DNA of 14,674 nt, from positions 1 through 14,674 of the forward strand of contig DAIDAD010000003.1 of the NCBI GenBank assembly GCA_027310795.1, in the 5' to 3' direction. Below, in pieces: positions 1 through 6,762 of the stretch. A program made the translations under genes and the position numbers. Numbering within the stretch: position 1 is the first letter of the stretch; each line of letters starts with the position of its first letter. The DNA comes from Candidatus Micrarchaeaceae archaeon. Its GTDB lineage: Archaea; Micrarchaeota; Micrarchaeia; Micrarchaeales; CABMGC01. Under the pieces are notes generated by a model. That model made no database searches. It saw only the letters and a program-made list of their open reading frames with translations, and had not been told where the DNA came from.

Positions 1-8
1 GTGCTTGA

Positions 9-533
9 TTGGAAAATGTGATATTAGTCGACAAAAATGACAATGAGATAGGCACGGAAGAAAAACTCAAGGCGCACAGCAACGGCGGCACATGGCACCG
101 TGCCATATCTGTATTCGTATTCAATGACAAGGGAGAAGTAATGCTCCAGCAGAGGACAGACACGAAGTACCACTCAAAAGGCAGGTGGGCGAACACCTGC
201 TGCAGCCATCCAAGGCCCGGTGAAGACACAGCTGCTGCTGCACACAGAAGGCTGAGGGAAGAAATGGGGTTTGACACGGAGCTTAAGGAAAGATTCACAT
301 TCCCTTATGAAGCAGATGTAGGCAGTGGACTCACAGAAAAAGAGTACGATCACATATTCTTCGGAAGATACAGCGGCGAGCCAGATCCGAATCCTTCGGA
401 AGTGAAGGGCTGGAAATGGGTCTCTATAGACGAATTCCAAAAACAGATAAAGAAAAAGCCGGATGACTTTGCAGCATGGCTTGTTCTCATGGCAGATAAA
501 TTTGTAAGCGAGGCAAAGAAATCAAGTAACTGA
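9..533 (+). CDS. idi: Isopentenyl-diphosphate delta-isomerase, type 1 (Nudix)
   Basis: Interconverts isopentenyl and dimethylallyl diphosphate, supplying both C5 units for archaeal isoprenoid lipids; a soluble metal enzyme. The 174 residues match the type 1 (Nudix) family at the length of the E. coli enzyme. The expected metal ligands and catalytic residues can be seen: H23, H30, C65 and H67 in NTCCSHP, a Nudix-like box around G71-G87 with E85, the E110/E112 pair in EKEYDH, and W137. The start is TTG at 9, chosen because ENVILVDKND aligns with the E. coli N-terminus (EHVILLNAQG); an in-frame TGA at 6-8 excludes a longer form. GTG at 18 is an alternative that would overlap a TGA at 19-21. The TGA stop (531-533) directly abuts the stop of the convergent L10e gene. 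The family call is strong; the exact start is uncertain because the window begins here. Confidence 0.93.
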   Translation: MENVILVDKNDNEIGTEEKLKAHSNGGTWHRAISVFVFNDKGEVMLQQRTDTKYHSKGRWANTCCSHPRPGEDTAAAAHRRLREEMGFDTELKERFTFPYEADVGSGLTEKEYDHIFFGRYSGEPDPNPSEVKGWKWVSIDEFQKQIKKKPDDFAAWLVLMADKFVSEAKKSSN

Positions 534-1052
534 TTAGCCGCCGTAGACCCTTATGCTGTACGTCCCTGACAATTTCGAAGCGGCCCTTTTCATAGCCTCT
601 CTTCCTATGTTCTTGTTCTGCGAATTTATCTTTACTTCGAAGATCCTCTGGTTTTTGTAGACCCTTGCTGCGACAGACGAAGGACTTCCGAAAGAGAGAG
701 TCATTCCCTGTGAAATCCTGTCAGCTCCTGCGCCCATGGCCCTTTTCTTTTCACGTATCACGCTGTGCGGATAGACAAGAATGCGGAATTTGTAATCATT
801 GACAAGATTGCTCTCAAGGTGCTTGTTCGCGACCTGCCTCGCAGCTTCAAGCGCATTCGACCTGAGCTGCACGTACTGGTCTGATTCAAGCGCTATAGTA
901 TTCTCATATTCCTTTTCAGAACCCATCTTGAAAACAAGAAGGCTCGTGTGCGGAAGCGCCTTTATGTAATTCTTCCTCGGCTTCTTAACAGAATATCTTG
1001 CCCATGGCTGGCTCTTGAGTCCGCGTACGCACCTTGCAGGCCTTAATTTCAT
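534..1052 (-). CDS. rpl10e: Large-subunit ribosomal protein L10e (uL16)
   Basis: A component of the 50S subunit near the tRNA sites and the central protuberance. The 172-residue product (from ATG at 1052) has the family N-terminus MKLRPARC and the diagnostic block YPHSVIRE...GAGADRISQGM at residues 94-117, followed by the basic C-terminal region. The frame can be extended to a TTG at 1103, but the extra 17 residues are not part of the family and there is no Shine-Dalgarno motif there, so ATG 1052 is preferred. The segment between residues 11 and 30 (GLKSQPWARYSVKKPRKNYI) is divergent from the usual archaeal form but keeps its basic character. It is convergent with idi, with stop codons touching. 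The gene lies alone, about 130 nt downstream of the glycosyltransferase on the same strand; no clear promoter was recognised. Confidence 0.93.
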   Translation of the reverse strand: MKLRPARCVRGLKSQPWARYSVKKPRKNYIKALPHTSLLVFKMGSEKEYENTIALESDQYVQLRSNALEAARQVANKHLESNLVNDYKFRILVYPHSVIREKKRAMGAGADRISQGMTLSFGSPSSVAARVYKNQRIFEVKINSQNKNIGREAMKRAASKLSGTYSIRVYGG

Positions 1053-1184
1053 AATATCACTTGCATCTGCCAATTTACAGAAATGGCTATGAATAGAAGC
1101 CAATAAACTGACAGTTTAATCCTATGTGTGATAAGCTATTTTAATGTTGCTGTAAGCGTCTACTTTCCTTAGGGCGTCATATCT

Positions 1185-2087
1185 TCATTTGCCTATTAAT
1201 TCCATACGCCTCTCCAATTCAAGGAGAAGGTCCAGTATTAGCCCTGCTGTTATCAAAAGGAAACCTATCACCAGGAGCATGAACGCGATTAGCGCCCTGC
1301 CTGTATTTGCGAAAAGACCTGTTGCTAAGAAGTCTGCAAGCACGCCTATCCCTATTACCAGCCCTATTATGAATATTACCCCACCGACTAAACCAAAAAT
1401 CAGCAATGGGCTGTAATCCCTTATCTGCCTGACTATGTGCGAAGCGACATTGAATCCGTATGCGAACTTAGACTTCGTAAGCTTCGATTCCCCGTATTTT
1501 CTTACGTAATACTTTATACCTGTTTCTTTTACAGAATAGCCTCTCCGTGCAAGTTCTATTGCAAAGAACGCAATTCCTGCCCTGTAAGGCTCTATTTTCC
1601 TTATCTCCTCGAATGCCTCTCTTTTCATTACAAACAGTCCTGTAAGGACGTCATGTATCTTAGTATGGTAAAGTGAAGAGAAGAGCCAGCTGAGGATCCA
1701 GTTGCCGAACCTTATGTAGAACTGCATCGAGCCATGAGAAAGTCCGCTCATCCTGTTCCCTAGAACCATGTCTGCCTCTCCGCGTTCCGCCATCCTTAGC
1801 CCTGTCACAAGCCCCTGGGGATCATGCGTCCCATCGGCATCTATGCTTGCAAGATATTCCCCCTTTGCTTCCCTTAACCCTATTATTATCGCGTTTTCTA
1901 CGCCACGGCCCCTCTGCCTTATCACCTTTGCGCCGGTAGCCTTGAGCTTCCTGAAATACGCATCGCTGCTCTTGTCGACTATTATTATCTCAGTGCCCTT
2001 TCCGAGGAGCTTCCTTATCTGCTTCACAAGAAGGAATACGCTTTTCTCCTCTACTGTAGGTATCACAACGCTTACTTTCGGATGCAT
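1185..2087 (-). CDS. Family 2 glycosyltransferase, dolichol-phosphate sugar synthase type, with two C-terminal membrane helices
   Basis: Probably transfers a sugar from a nucleotide donor to a polyprenyl (dolichyl) phosphate at the cytoplasmic membrane face, feeding N-glycosylation or surface glycans. The catalytic GT-A domain covers residues 4-220: VSVVIPTVEE at the start, IIIVDKSSD, the metal/donor DAD motif at 83-85 (SIDADGTHDP), the acceptor-region DVLTGLFVMKREAF at 146-159, and RKYGESKLT at 196-204, typical of DPM1-like enzymes. Two hydrophobic helices follow (about 227-251 and 264-289), ending in a charged tail. The start is ATG at 2087; the frame extends 9 nt to a TTG, which I reject because MHPKVSVVIPT is the natural beginning. 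It is divergent from the padR operon. The sugar specificity (mannose, glucose or other) cannot be read from sequence. Confidence 0.85.
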   Translation of the reverse strand: MHPKVSVVIPTVEEKSVFLLVKQIRKLLGKGTEIIIVDKSSDAYFRKLKATGAKVIRQRGRGVENAIIIGLREAKGEYLASIDADGTHDPQGLVTGLRMAERGEADMVLGNRMSGLSHGSMQFYIRFGNWILSWLFSSLYHTKIHDVLTGLFVMKREAFEEIRKIEPYRAGIAFFAIELARRGYSVKETGIKYYVRKYGESKLTKSKFAYGFNVASHIVRQIRDYSPLLIFGLVGGVIFIIGLVIGIGVLADFLATGLFANTGRALIAFMLLVIGFLLITAGLILDLLLELERRMELIGK

Positions 2088-2114
2088 GCAACCCAATATA
2101 CTATCCAGGCAAAG

Positions 2115-2124
2115 CCTTTAAATC
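2115..2124 (-). promoter_or_regulatory. Probable TATA box of the glycosyltransferase gene
   Basis: On the minus strand the sequence reads GGATTTAAAGG. The TTTAAA core is centred about 32 nt upstream of the ATG at 2087, which would put the transcription start only a few nt before the start codon, giving a nearly leaderless message. A second AT-rich element (TTTATAA, 2126-2132) lies 10 nt further out. Placement rests on spacing alone. Confidence 0.45.
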
Positions 2125-2152
2125 CTTATAAACGGATGCAATGAAGAGAAGG

Positions 2153-2164
2153 TTTAAATATATA
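2153..2164 (+). promoter_or_regulatory. TATA box of the padR-ABC transporter operon
   Basis: TTTAAATATATA preceded by a purine-rich stretch (GAGAAGG) that suits a TFB-recognition element. Its centre is about 25 nt before the padR ATG at 2183, the usual archaeal distance to the transcription start, so the mRNA is predicted to start at or next to the A of the ATG (leaderless). No Shine-Dalgarno motif is present, which agrees. Confidence 0.7.
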
Positions 2165-2165
2165 T

Positions 2166-2183
2166 TAGTCTAAATCTAGACTA
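2166..2183 (+). promoter_or_regulatory. Palindromic operator candidate overlapping the padR start
   Basis: A perfect inverted repeat with 7-bp arms: TAGTCTA (2166-2172), spacer AATC, TAGACTA (2177-2183). The right arm includes the A of the padR ATG. It sits between the TATA box and the predicted transcription start, where a dimeric repressor would block polymerase. PadR-family dimers commonly bind palindromes in their own promoters, so autoregulation is the natural reading. Binding itself is inferred. Confidence 0.6.
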
Positions 2184-2551
2184 TGTCTTCCGCTGTTCAC
2201 ATATCAAAATACCACCCTCACAAGGAGCTCTCAAAATATGTGCTGAAGGTTATTATACTCAAGAAGCTAAAGGACTGGAACTATCCATATTCGATAGCAA
2301 ATGATATAAAAGAGGGATGCAAGGAATGGCACGGCAAGGGCATACTGTCAGAAGTCAAGAAAAGCGACGTGTACAATGCAATAAATTCCCTTGAGAGGCA
2401 GAACTACATAATATCTAAAACAGAATTAAAATCAGGCAGGGTGCACAGATACTACAAGACCACGAAAAGCGGCGCTGCAGCGCTTAACAGGGCGCTGAGG
2501 CTCCGCGAAGAGATGCTTAAGGCGTTTGCAGCGCTTATGGGTGATGCTTAG
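2183..2551 (+). CDS. PadR-family winged-helix transcriptional regulator
   Basis: Predicted DNA-binding repressor of 122 residues that senses a ligand or stress and controls the downstream ABC transporter. The winged-helix pattern is clear: helix 1 at LSKYVLKVIILKKL, YPYSIANDI in helix 2, the likely recognition helix DVYNAINSLERQNYI (62-76), and the wing ending RYYKTTKSGAAAL (89-101), the classic PadR yYxlTxxG signature. A short C-terminal helix (102-120) would form the dimer interface. Translation probably begins at the 5' end of a leaderless mRNA. The TAG stop is followed immediately by the ATG of the ABC ATPase, implying one operon and coupled translation. A palindrome lies directly in front of the gene. 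The inducing ligand is unknown. Confidence 0.87.
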   Translation: MSSAVHISKYHPHKELSKYVLKVIILKKLKDWNYPYSIANDIKEGCKEWHGKGILSEVKKSDVYNAINSLERQNYIISKTELKSGRVHRYYKTTKSGAAALNRALRLREEMLKAFAALMGDA

Positions 2552-3547
2552 ATGGCAGAGGAGTATGCGATATACATTGATGACCTGGTGAAGAGCTTCG
2601 GCAGCTTTACTGCTGTCAATGGGGTAAACCTGAAGATAAAGAAAGGCGAGATATTCGGCCTTCTGGGCCCGAACGGCGCGGGGAAGAGCACGATAATAAG
2701 CATTCTGCTCGGCCTGCTCCCTCCAACATCAGGAAAGGTTGTTGTCAATGGGATTGACGTGCAGAAGGATCCTTCCGGGGCCAGGACGCACATAGGCGTG
2801 GTGACCCAGGAAACTGTGGTTGAGCCAGAGCTGACTGCGGAGCAGAACCTTATGATATTCGCAAGATTATACCACATACCAAAAGCAGAGATGCAAAAGA
2901 GCATAGAATTCGCGCTGGAGCTTTCAGACCTTGTGCAGTTCAGGAAGGCGTATGCAGGCACCTTTTCCGGAGGGATGAAGAGAAGGCTGGAAACCGCGAA
3001 GTCGCTGATGCATGCCCCGGAGATAATACTGCTCGACGAGCCGACAACAGGCCTTGATGTCCAGAACAGGACCCAGATATGGAACCTCTTGAGGGACATA
3101 AACAAGAAGCAGAATGTAACAATACTCATGACAACGCAGTACCTGGAAGAGGCGGACCAGCTCTGCGACAGGATAGGCATAATTGACCACGGCAAGATGA
3201 TAGCCCTGGGCACGCCTGACGAGCTAAGGAAGAGCATCGGGCTCAACAGCGTAATCGAGGTTACCGTAGACAAGGAGGAGCTCCAAAGGGCCGCAGCAGC
3301 ATTCAGGAAGGCAGGGCTCGAGCCTACTATACTCAACAACAGGGTGACCTCTCCAGGAGGAAGCAATGCTACCAAGAAGATAGAAGGTCTACTCAATATA
3401 ATGTCTACAAGCAAAATCAACGTGCGCAACATAAGCATGCACGAGCCTACAATAGACGACGTCTTCCTCAAGCTCACCGGCTCAGAGGTGAGGGACACTT
3501 CAGGAGAGTACAAGGGCAAGGGGGTAATAATGGGAAGAGGCAGATGA
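2552..3547 (+). CDS. ABC transporter ATP-binding protein, DrrA-like
   Basis: Cytoplasmic ATPase that drives the adjacent ABC-2 permease, most likely for export of a lipophilic compound or drug. Of the 331 residues, the nucleotide-binding domain is residues 6-225: Walker A GPNGAGKST (39-47), Q-loop Q86, signature FSGGMKRRL (138-146), Walker B IILLDEP with catalytic E163, and D-loop GLD. The switch position reads TTQYLEEAD, with Gln in place of His, as is usual in the daunorubicin-resistance DrrA subfamily. The C-terminal 100 residues resemble the accessory domain (DUF4162 type) found in that subfamily. It abuts padR upstream and is 1 nt from the permease downstream. The frame opposite the gene is also largely open, a coding-bias shadow. 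Confidence 0.93.
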   Translation: MAEEYAIYIDDLVKSFGSFTAVNGVNLKIKKGEIFGLLGPNGAGKSTIISILLGLLPPTSGKVVVNGIDVQKDPSGARTHIGVVTQETVVEPELTAEQNLMIFARLYHIPKAEMQKSIEFALELSDLVQFRKAYAGTFSGGMKRRLETAKSLMHAPEIILLDEPTTGLDVQNRTQIWNLLRDINKKQNVTILMTTQYLEEADQLCDRIGIIDHGKMIALGTPDELRKSIGLNSVIEVTVDKEELQRAAAAFRKAGLEPTILNNRVTSPGGSNATKKIEGLLNIMSTSKINVRNISMHEPTIDDVFLKLTGSEVRDTSGEYKGKGVIMGRGR

Positions 3548-3548
3548 A

Positions 3549-4652
3549 ATGGGATTAATCGATGACGCTTATACGCTGTTTCTCAGGGAGATGCTGATAT
3601 TCAAGAAGAACATAGCGATGAATGCGGTCAGGTCGACTATATTTCCGCTTCTCTTCGTTCTTCTCCTCGGGAGCTTCGGCAGCGCGCCAAAGAACGTGCC
3701 GGTCGCAGTGGTAAACTACGCAAGCGGCCCTGCAGCCCTGAATTTCATAAACATGCTCCAGACGGGCAACGGGGTAAGCATCGTGGCAGAGACCACGCAG
3801 CAGCAGGCCCTGGGCCTGCTTTCTGAAGGTTCGGTGGCTGCAGTGGTAGTGATACCCAGCGGCTTCTCAACCACAGGAACCCAGTCCACTGTCCATGTTT
3901 ATCTTGACAACTCACAGCCTCAGTCTGCAGAAGTGGTAAGCACGCAGGTAAACACCGCTGCGGCAAAGCTCAGCGCAGTTGCGGTGCAGAATCCAGCGGT
4001 CACTGTTGTAACAAACTATGCATACGGAGCGAGCAGCAACTACATCAGTTTTGTCATAGGCGGCATACTGGTAATGGTTGCGTCATTCGGAGCAGTATTC
4101 AGCGCAGGCTTCACGGTGATAAGCGACAGGCAGCTGGGCAACCTGAAGGCATTTCTAACAACTCCCATAAATCAAATCTCAGTGCTGATCAGCAAGATTG
4201 CATACGGCACATTCCAGTCAGTCTTCTCTGCTTACGTGGGCCTTGTGATAGGACTGCTCTACGGCGCGACAATCGCAGCAGGGATAATCGGCCTCATCGA
4301 ACTTTTATGGATAATACTGCTCGTAGGCCTTGGCTTCGGCTCGCTTGCAATAGCGCTTGCGACAAGGGCAAAGGAGCAGCAGACATACGCGCTGATAGGG
4401 CAGACGATAGTCATGCCCATGTCCTTCCTCGGCGGCGCATTCGTCCCCGTAACGCTGCTGCCAAAGTTCCTGCTACCTGTAGTTGAGGCCGATCCATTGA
4501 CCTATGCGGTAAATGCGGTCAGGGACATAATGATCAAGGGCTCCCTGCCGCTGCCAACGCTCATATCAACATCAGTAATACTCCTGGCATTCGCACTTGC
4601 TATGTCGGGAGTCGCATACCTATTGTTCAAAGACACAAGCAAGCAAATTTGA
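3549..4652 (+). CDS. ABC-2 type transporter permease
   Basis: Membrane partner of the preceding ATPase. The 367-residue protein has one N-terminal helix (about 28-44), an extracytoplasmic domain of about 120 residues (45-164; starts VPVAVVNYASG, as in YhgE/DrrB-like permeases), then five hydrophobic segments (about 165-190, 214-238, 243-270, 278-300, 338-360). The cytoplasmic loop DRQLGNLKAFLTTPI (193-207) matches the ABC-2 consensus in which this segment contacts the ATPase, and PLTYAVNAVRDIM (316-328) is the conserved segment before the last helix. The 1-nt gap from the ATPase stop supports co-translation. The exported substrate is not evident; an efflux role is inferred from family and from the PadR neighbour. 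Confidence 0.9.
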   Translation: MGLIDDAYTLFLREMLIFKKNIAMNAVRSTIFPLLFVLLLGSFGSAPKNVPVAVVNYASGPAALNFINMLQTGNGVSIVAETTQQQALGLLSEGSVAAVVVIPSGFSTTGTQSTVHVYLDNSQPQSAEVVSTQVNTAAAKLSAVAVQNPAVTVVTNYAYGASSNYISFVIGGILVMVASFGAVFSAGFTVISDRQLGNLKAFLTTPINQISVLISKIAYGTFQSVFSAYVGLVIGLLYGATIAAGIIGLIELLWIILLVGLGFGSLAIALATRAKEQQTYALIGQTIVMPMSFLGGAFVPVTLLPKFLLPVVEADPLTYAVNAVRDIMIKGSLPLPTLISTSVILLAFALAMSGVAYLLFKDTSKQI

Positions 4653-4660
4653 TGCTCATC

Positions 4661-4665
4661 GGTGA
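4661..4665 (+). promoter_or_regulatory. Shine-Dalgarno site deciding the start of the secreted protein gene
   Basis: GGTGA followed by four A residues and then ATG at 4670. The frame is open further upstream (TTG 4649, ATG 4652 overlapping the permease stop), but this motif and the signal peptide beginning MKIQTIF place the start at 4670. The same GGTGA-N4-ATG arrangement recurs at 9701-9712. Confidence 0.65.
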
Positions 4666-4669
4666 AAAA

Positions 4670-5890
4670 ATGAAAATCCAAACAATCTTTCTGGCTCTTG
4701 CCATAATGGCAGCTATGTCCGGCGTAGTCAGCGCACAGTATGCAAATTCTGTCTCCCTGACTAACGTGTCCGTATCGCCTAACCCTGTAGTCGCGGGAGG
4801 CAATGCAACAATAAGGTTCCAGCTGTACAACACTTACAACTACTGGCTGTACAGTACCACTTTGCAGCCGACAGGCAGCTATCCACTCCTGAACGTATCC
4901 CCGCTGAACACTGATGTGATAGGCTTGGTTAGGCCTGGACTGAATCCGGAGTACTACAATTACACAATACCGATATCCAGAACCGCCCCTTCAGGAACAT
5001 ACACGATAACATTCACAGCCACATACATGCTGTATGCGGCAACAAGCATACAGATAGCAACATCTTCAATGCCTGTGAGCTTCCACGTGCAGGCAGAGCC
5101 TTCGATAAAGGTCACTGCATCGGACCCGCAGCCATCCACCTTATATTCAGGATACAACCAGACGATAAGCCTGCAGGTGGAGAATACGGGGTACGGCACA
5201 GCAAGGAACGTGACCGCTACAGTAACCGGTGAGAATGGATTGAATGTCCTCAGCTCGGTCAGATCGTTCTTCATATCGAATCTCACCAGCGGTTCAACCC
5301 AGAGCGAGCCTGTGCTCATATCTGCAAACGGCACTGGCAACCCGTATCTCCTGGTGAATATAACCTACTACTCAGCAAGGTTCCAGAAGCGCTTCAGCAG
5401 CACGCAGCGCATAAACATCTCTGTGGCCCCGTCTGCGCAGTTTGCAATAAGCTCCGTGACCCCGAGCCCGGCAATAGGCGCAACAGACGTGCCTGTAAAC
5501 TTCAGGATAACAAACACTGGCACAAGCCCGGCAGAGCAGCTGCAGCTTAATATACAAACACCGTATCCGATAACTCCTGTGGCGAGCACGGCATATCTGA
5601 ACGGCCTGCAGCCTGGTGCGTCTGCAAACGTTACCTTCTTAGTAAGCATAGATGCAGAAGGAGTGCCAGGCAACTACCCTGTTACGCTGTATGAGCAGTG
5701 GAAGCAGCCAAGCGGCTCTGCCAATCAGCAGTTCACCGGCTCAAACAACTACTTCGTTGCAGTCGGTAAGACAGCTGCCGCAAGCGGGTACGAGACATAC
5801 GCGATAATCGGCATAGTGATATTACTGATAGCGATAGCTGCATACAGAAGGGCAGCAGCAAAAGGTAAAAAAGGAGCCAAGAAACAATAA
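4670..5890 (+). CDS. Secreted Ig-like (CARDB/NEW3-type) surface protein with C-terminal membrane anchor
   Basis: A 406-residue exported protein with no recognised catalytic function. It has a signal peptide (1-22, cleavage likely VSA-Q), then roughly three beta-rich Ig-like repeats (about 25-143, 145-254, 257-365). Each opens with a Pro-rich turn (VSPNPV, ASDPQPS, VTPSPA), and two carry recognisable NTG turns (ENTGYGTARN, TNTGTSPAEQ) typical of CARDB/NEW3 domains in archaeal surface proteins. A transmembrane helix at about 375-393 and a lysine-rich tail anchor it with the bulk outside. There are eleven N-x-S/T sequons (for example N32, N45, N97, N163, N180, N230, N320) and no cysteine, consistent with a glycosylated cell-envelope protein. 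It follows the permease in the same operon, so it may present or receive what the transporter moves, or support the envelope; this is inference. Confidence 0.82.
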   Translation: MKIQTIFLALAIMAAMSGVVSAQYANSVSLTNVSVSPNPVVAGGNATIRFQLYNTYNYWLYSTTLQPTGSYPLLNVSPLNTDVIGLVRPGLNPEYYNYTIPISRTAPSGTYTITFTATYMLYAATSIQIATSSMPVSFHVQAEPSIKVTASDPQPSTLYSGYNQTISLQVENTGYGTARNVTATVTGENGLNVLSSVRSFFISNLTSGSTQSEPVLISANGTGNPYLLVNITYYSARFQKRFSSTQRINISVAPSAQFAISSVTPSPAIGATDVPVNFRITNTGTSPAEQLQLNIQTPYPITPVASTAYLNGLQPGASANVTFLVSIDAEGVPGNYPVTLYEQWKQPSGSANQQFTGSNNYFVAVGKTAAASGYETYAIIGIVILLIAIAAYRRAAAKGKKGAKKQ

Positions 5891-5901
5891 ATTGTGAGAA
5901 T

Positions 5902-6705
5902 ATGGATGCGGAGATAGGCGTCATTGGAGGGTCGGGCTTCTACTCCATGCTGAAGAAGCCAAAGTTCACAAGCGCAAGCAATGCATATGGAAAACCGAGC
6001 GAGAGCATAGCCCTCGGCATGGTCAGCGGCAAAAAGGCGGCGTTCCTGTCGAGGCATTCGAAGAACCATACGATACCGCCGCACAAGGTAAACTACAGGG
6101 CGAACATACAGGCGCTTGCAGACCTTGGTACAAAGCGCATAATAGCGACAAGCGCAGTCGGCTCGCTTAAAGAAGAGTACAAGCCGGGGGACATGCTGTT
6201 CTTTGATCAGTTCGTGAACATGACCGATGGAAGGAAGGACACGTTCTTCGATGAGGATCTGGTCGTGCACGTGAGCGCTGCGGATCCGTACTGCGAGCAG
6301 ATGCGCAGGGTGGCATCAGCGGCTGCGAAGCGCATGGGCATAAGGCACCATGACAAAGCGACAGTCGTAGTGGTCAATGGGCCGAGGTTTTCGACAAGGG
6401 CAGAATCGAAATACTACGGCAACCAGGGGTTCGACGTCATAAACATGACGCAGTATCCTGAATCGATACTTGCAAGGGAGAAGCAGCTCTGCTATCTCGG
6501 GATAGGCTTTGTGACTGATTACGATGTAGGTCTGGAAGGAAGGCCCGACATAAAGAAGGTAAGCACAAAGGAAGTGAACGAAAACTTCGCAAAAGGCATA
6601 TCAACAATAAAGGAGCTTGTTGCAGAGATAATAAAAGAGACGCCTGAAAAGAGGACCTGCGCATGCGGAAGCGCGCTAGAGAACGCGGTGCAGACTAAAA
6701 CATAA
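5902..6705 (+). CDS. mtnP: S-methyl-5'-thioadenosine phosphorylase
   Basis: Phosphorolyses methylthioadenosine to adenine and methylthioribose-1-phosphate, recycling the by-product of polyamine synthesis; soluble, trimeric or hexameric in relatives. The 267 residues show VIGGSGFY (7-14, phosphate loop), RHSKNH (51-56, R51/H52), TSAVGSL (83-89), NGPRFSTRAES (159-169), NMTQYPES (181-188) and TDYD (D206, D208). The Met-Thr pair and the two Asp point to MTA rather than guanosine/inosine as substrate. The C-terminus carries a CAC motif (C253, C255), matching the CxC disulfide reported in archaeal MTAP II and related phosphorylases. The ATG at 5902 has a GTGAG motif 4 nt upstream, and the gene starts 11 nt after the surface-protein gene, so it may be read from the same transcript although the functions look unrelated. 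A broader purine nucleoside activity is possible. Confidence 0.88.
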   Translation: MDAEIGVIGGSGFYSMLKKPKFTSASNAYGKPSESIALGMVSGKKAAFLSRHSKNHTIPPHKVNYRANIQALADLGTKRIIATSAVGSLKEEYKPGDMLFFDQFVNMTDGRKDTFFDEDLVVHVSAADPYCEQMRRVASAAAKRMGIRHHDKATVVVVNGPRFSTRAESKYYGNQGFDVINMTQYPESILAREKQLCYLGIGFVTDYDVGLEGRPDIKKVSTKEVNENFAKGISTIKELVAEIIKETPEKRTCACGSALENAVQTKT

Positions 6706-6719
6706 TAAACCTTGTGTGC

Positions 6720-6728
6720 GATATAAGT
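6720..6728 (+). promoter_or_regulatory. Probable TATA box of the L31e-aIF6 cluster
   Basis: GATATAAGT in the 57-nt gap between the MTA phosphorylase stop and the L31e ATG (6763). The distance predicts a start near 6749 and a leader of about 14 nt. It is the only TATA-like element in this gap. Confidence 0.45.
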
Positions 6729-6762
6729 ACCTTACGGCTGTTGATTTTTACAGGGTTATTTT

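Noticed and set aside
3119..3160. Loss of the H-loop histidine in the ABC ATPase (TTQYLEEAD) as evidence of inactivity
   Set aside because: Gln at this position is usual in the DrrA subfamily, and all other motifs are intact.
2548..3519. Long open frame (323 codons) on the minus strand opposite the ABC ATPase
   Set aside because: It mirrors the ATPase gene almost end to end and shows no known motif. The plus-strand protein has every ABC motif, so this is a codon-bias shadow.
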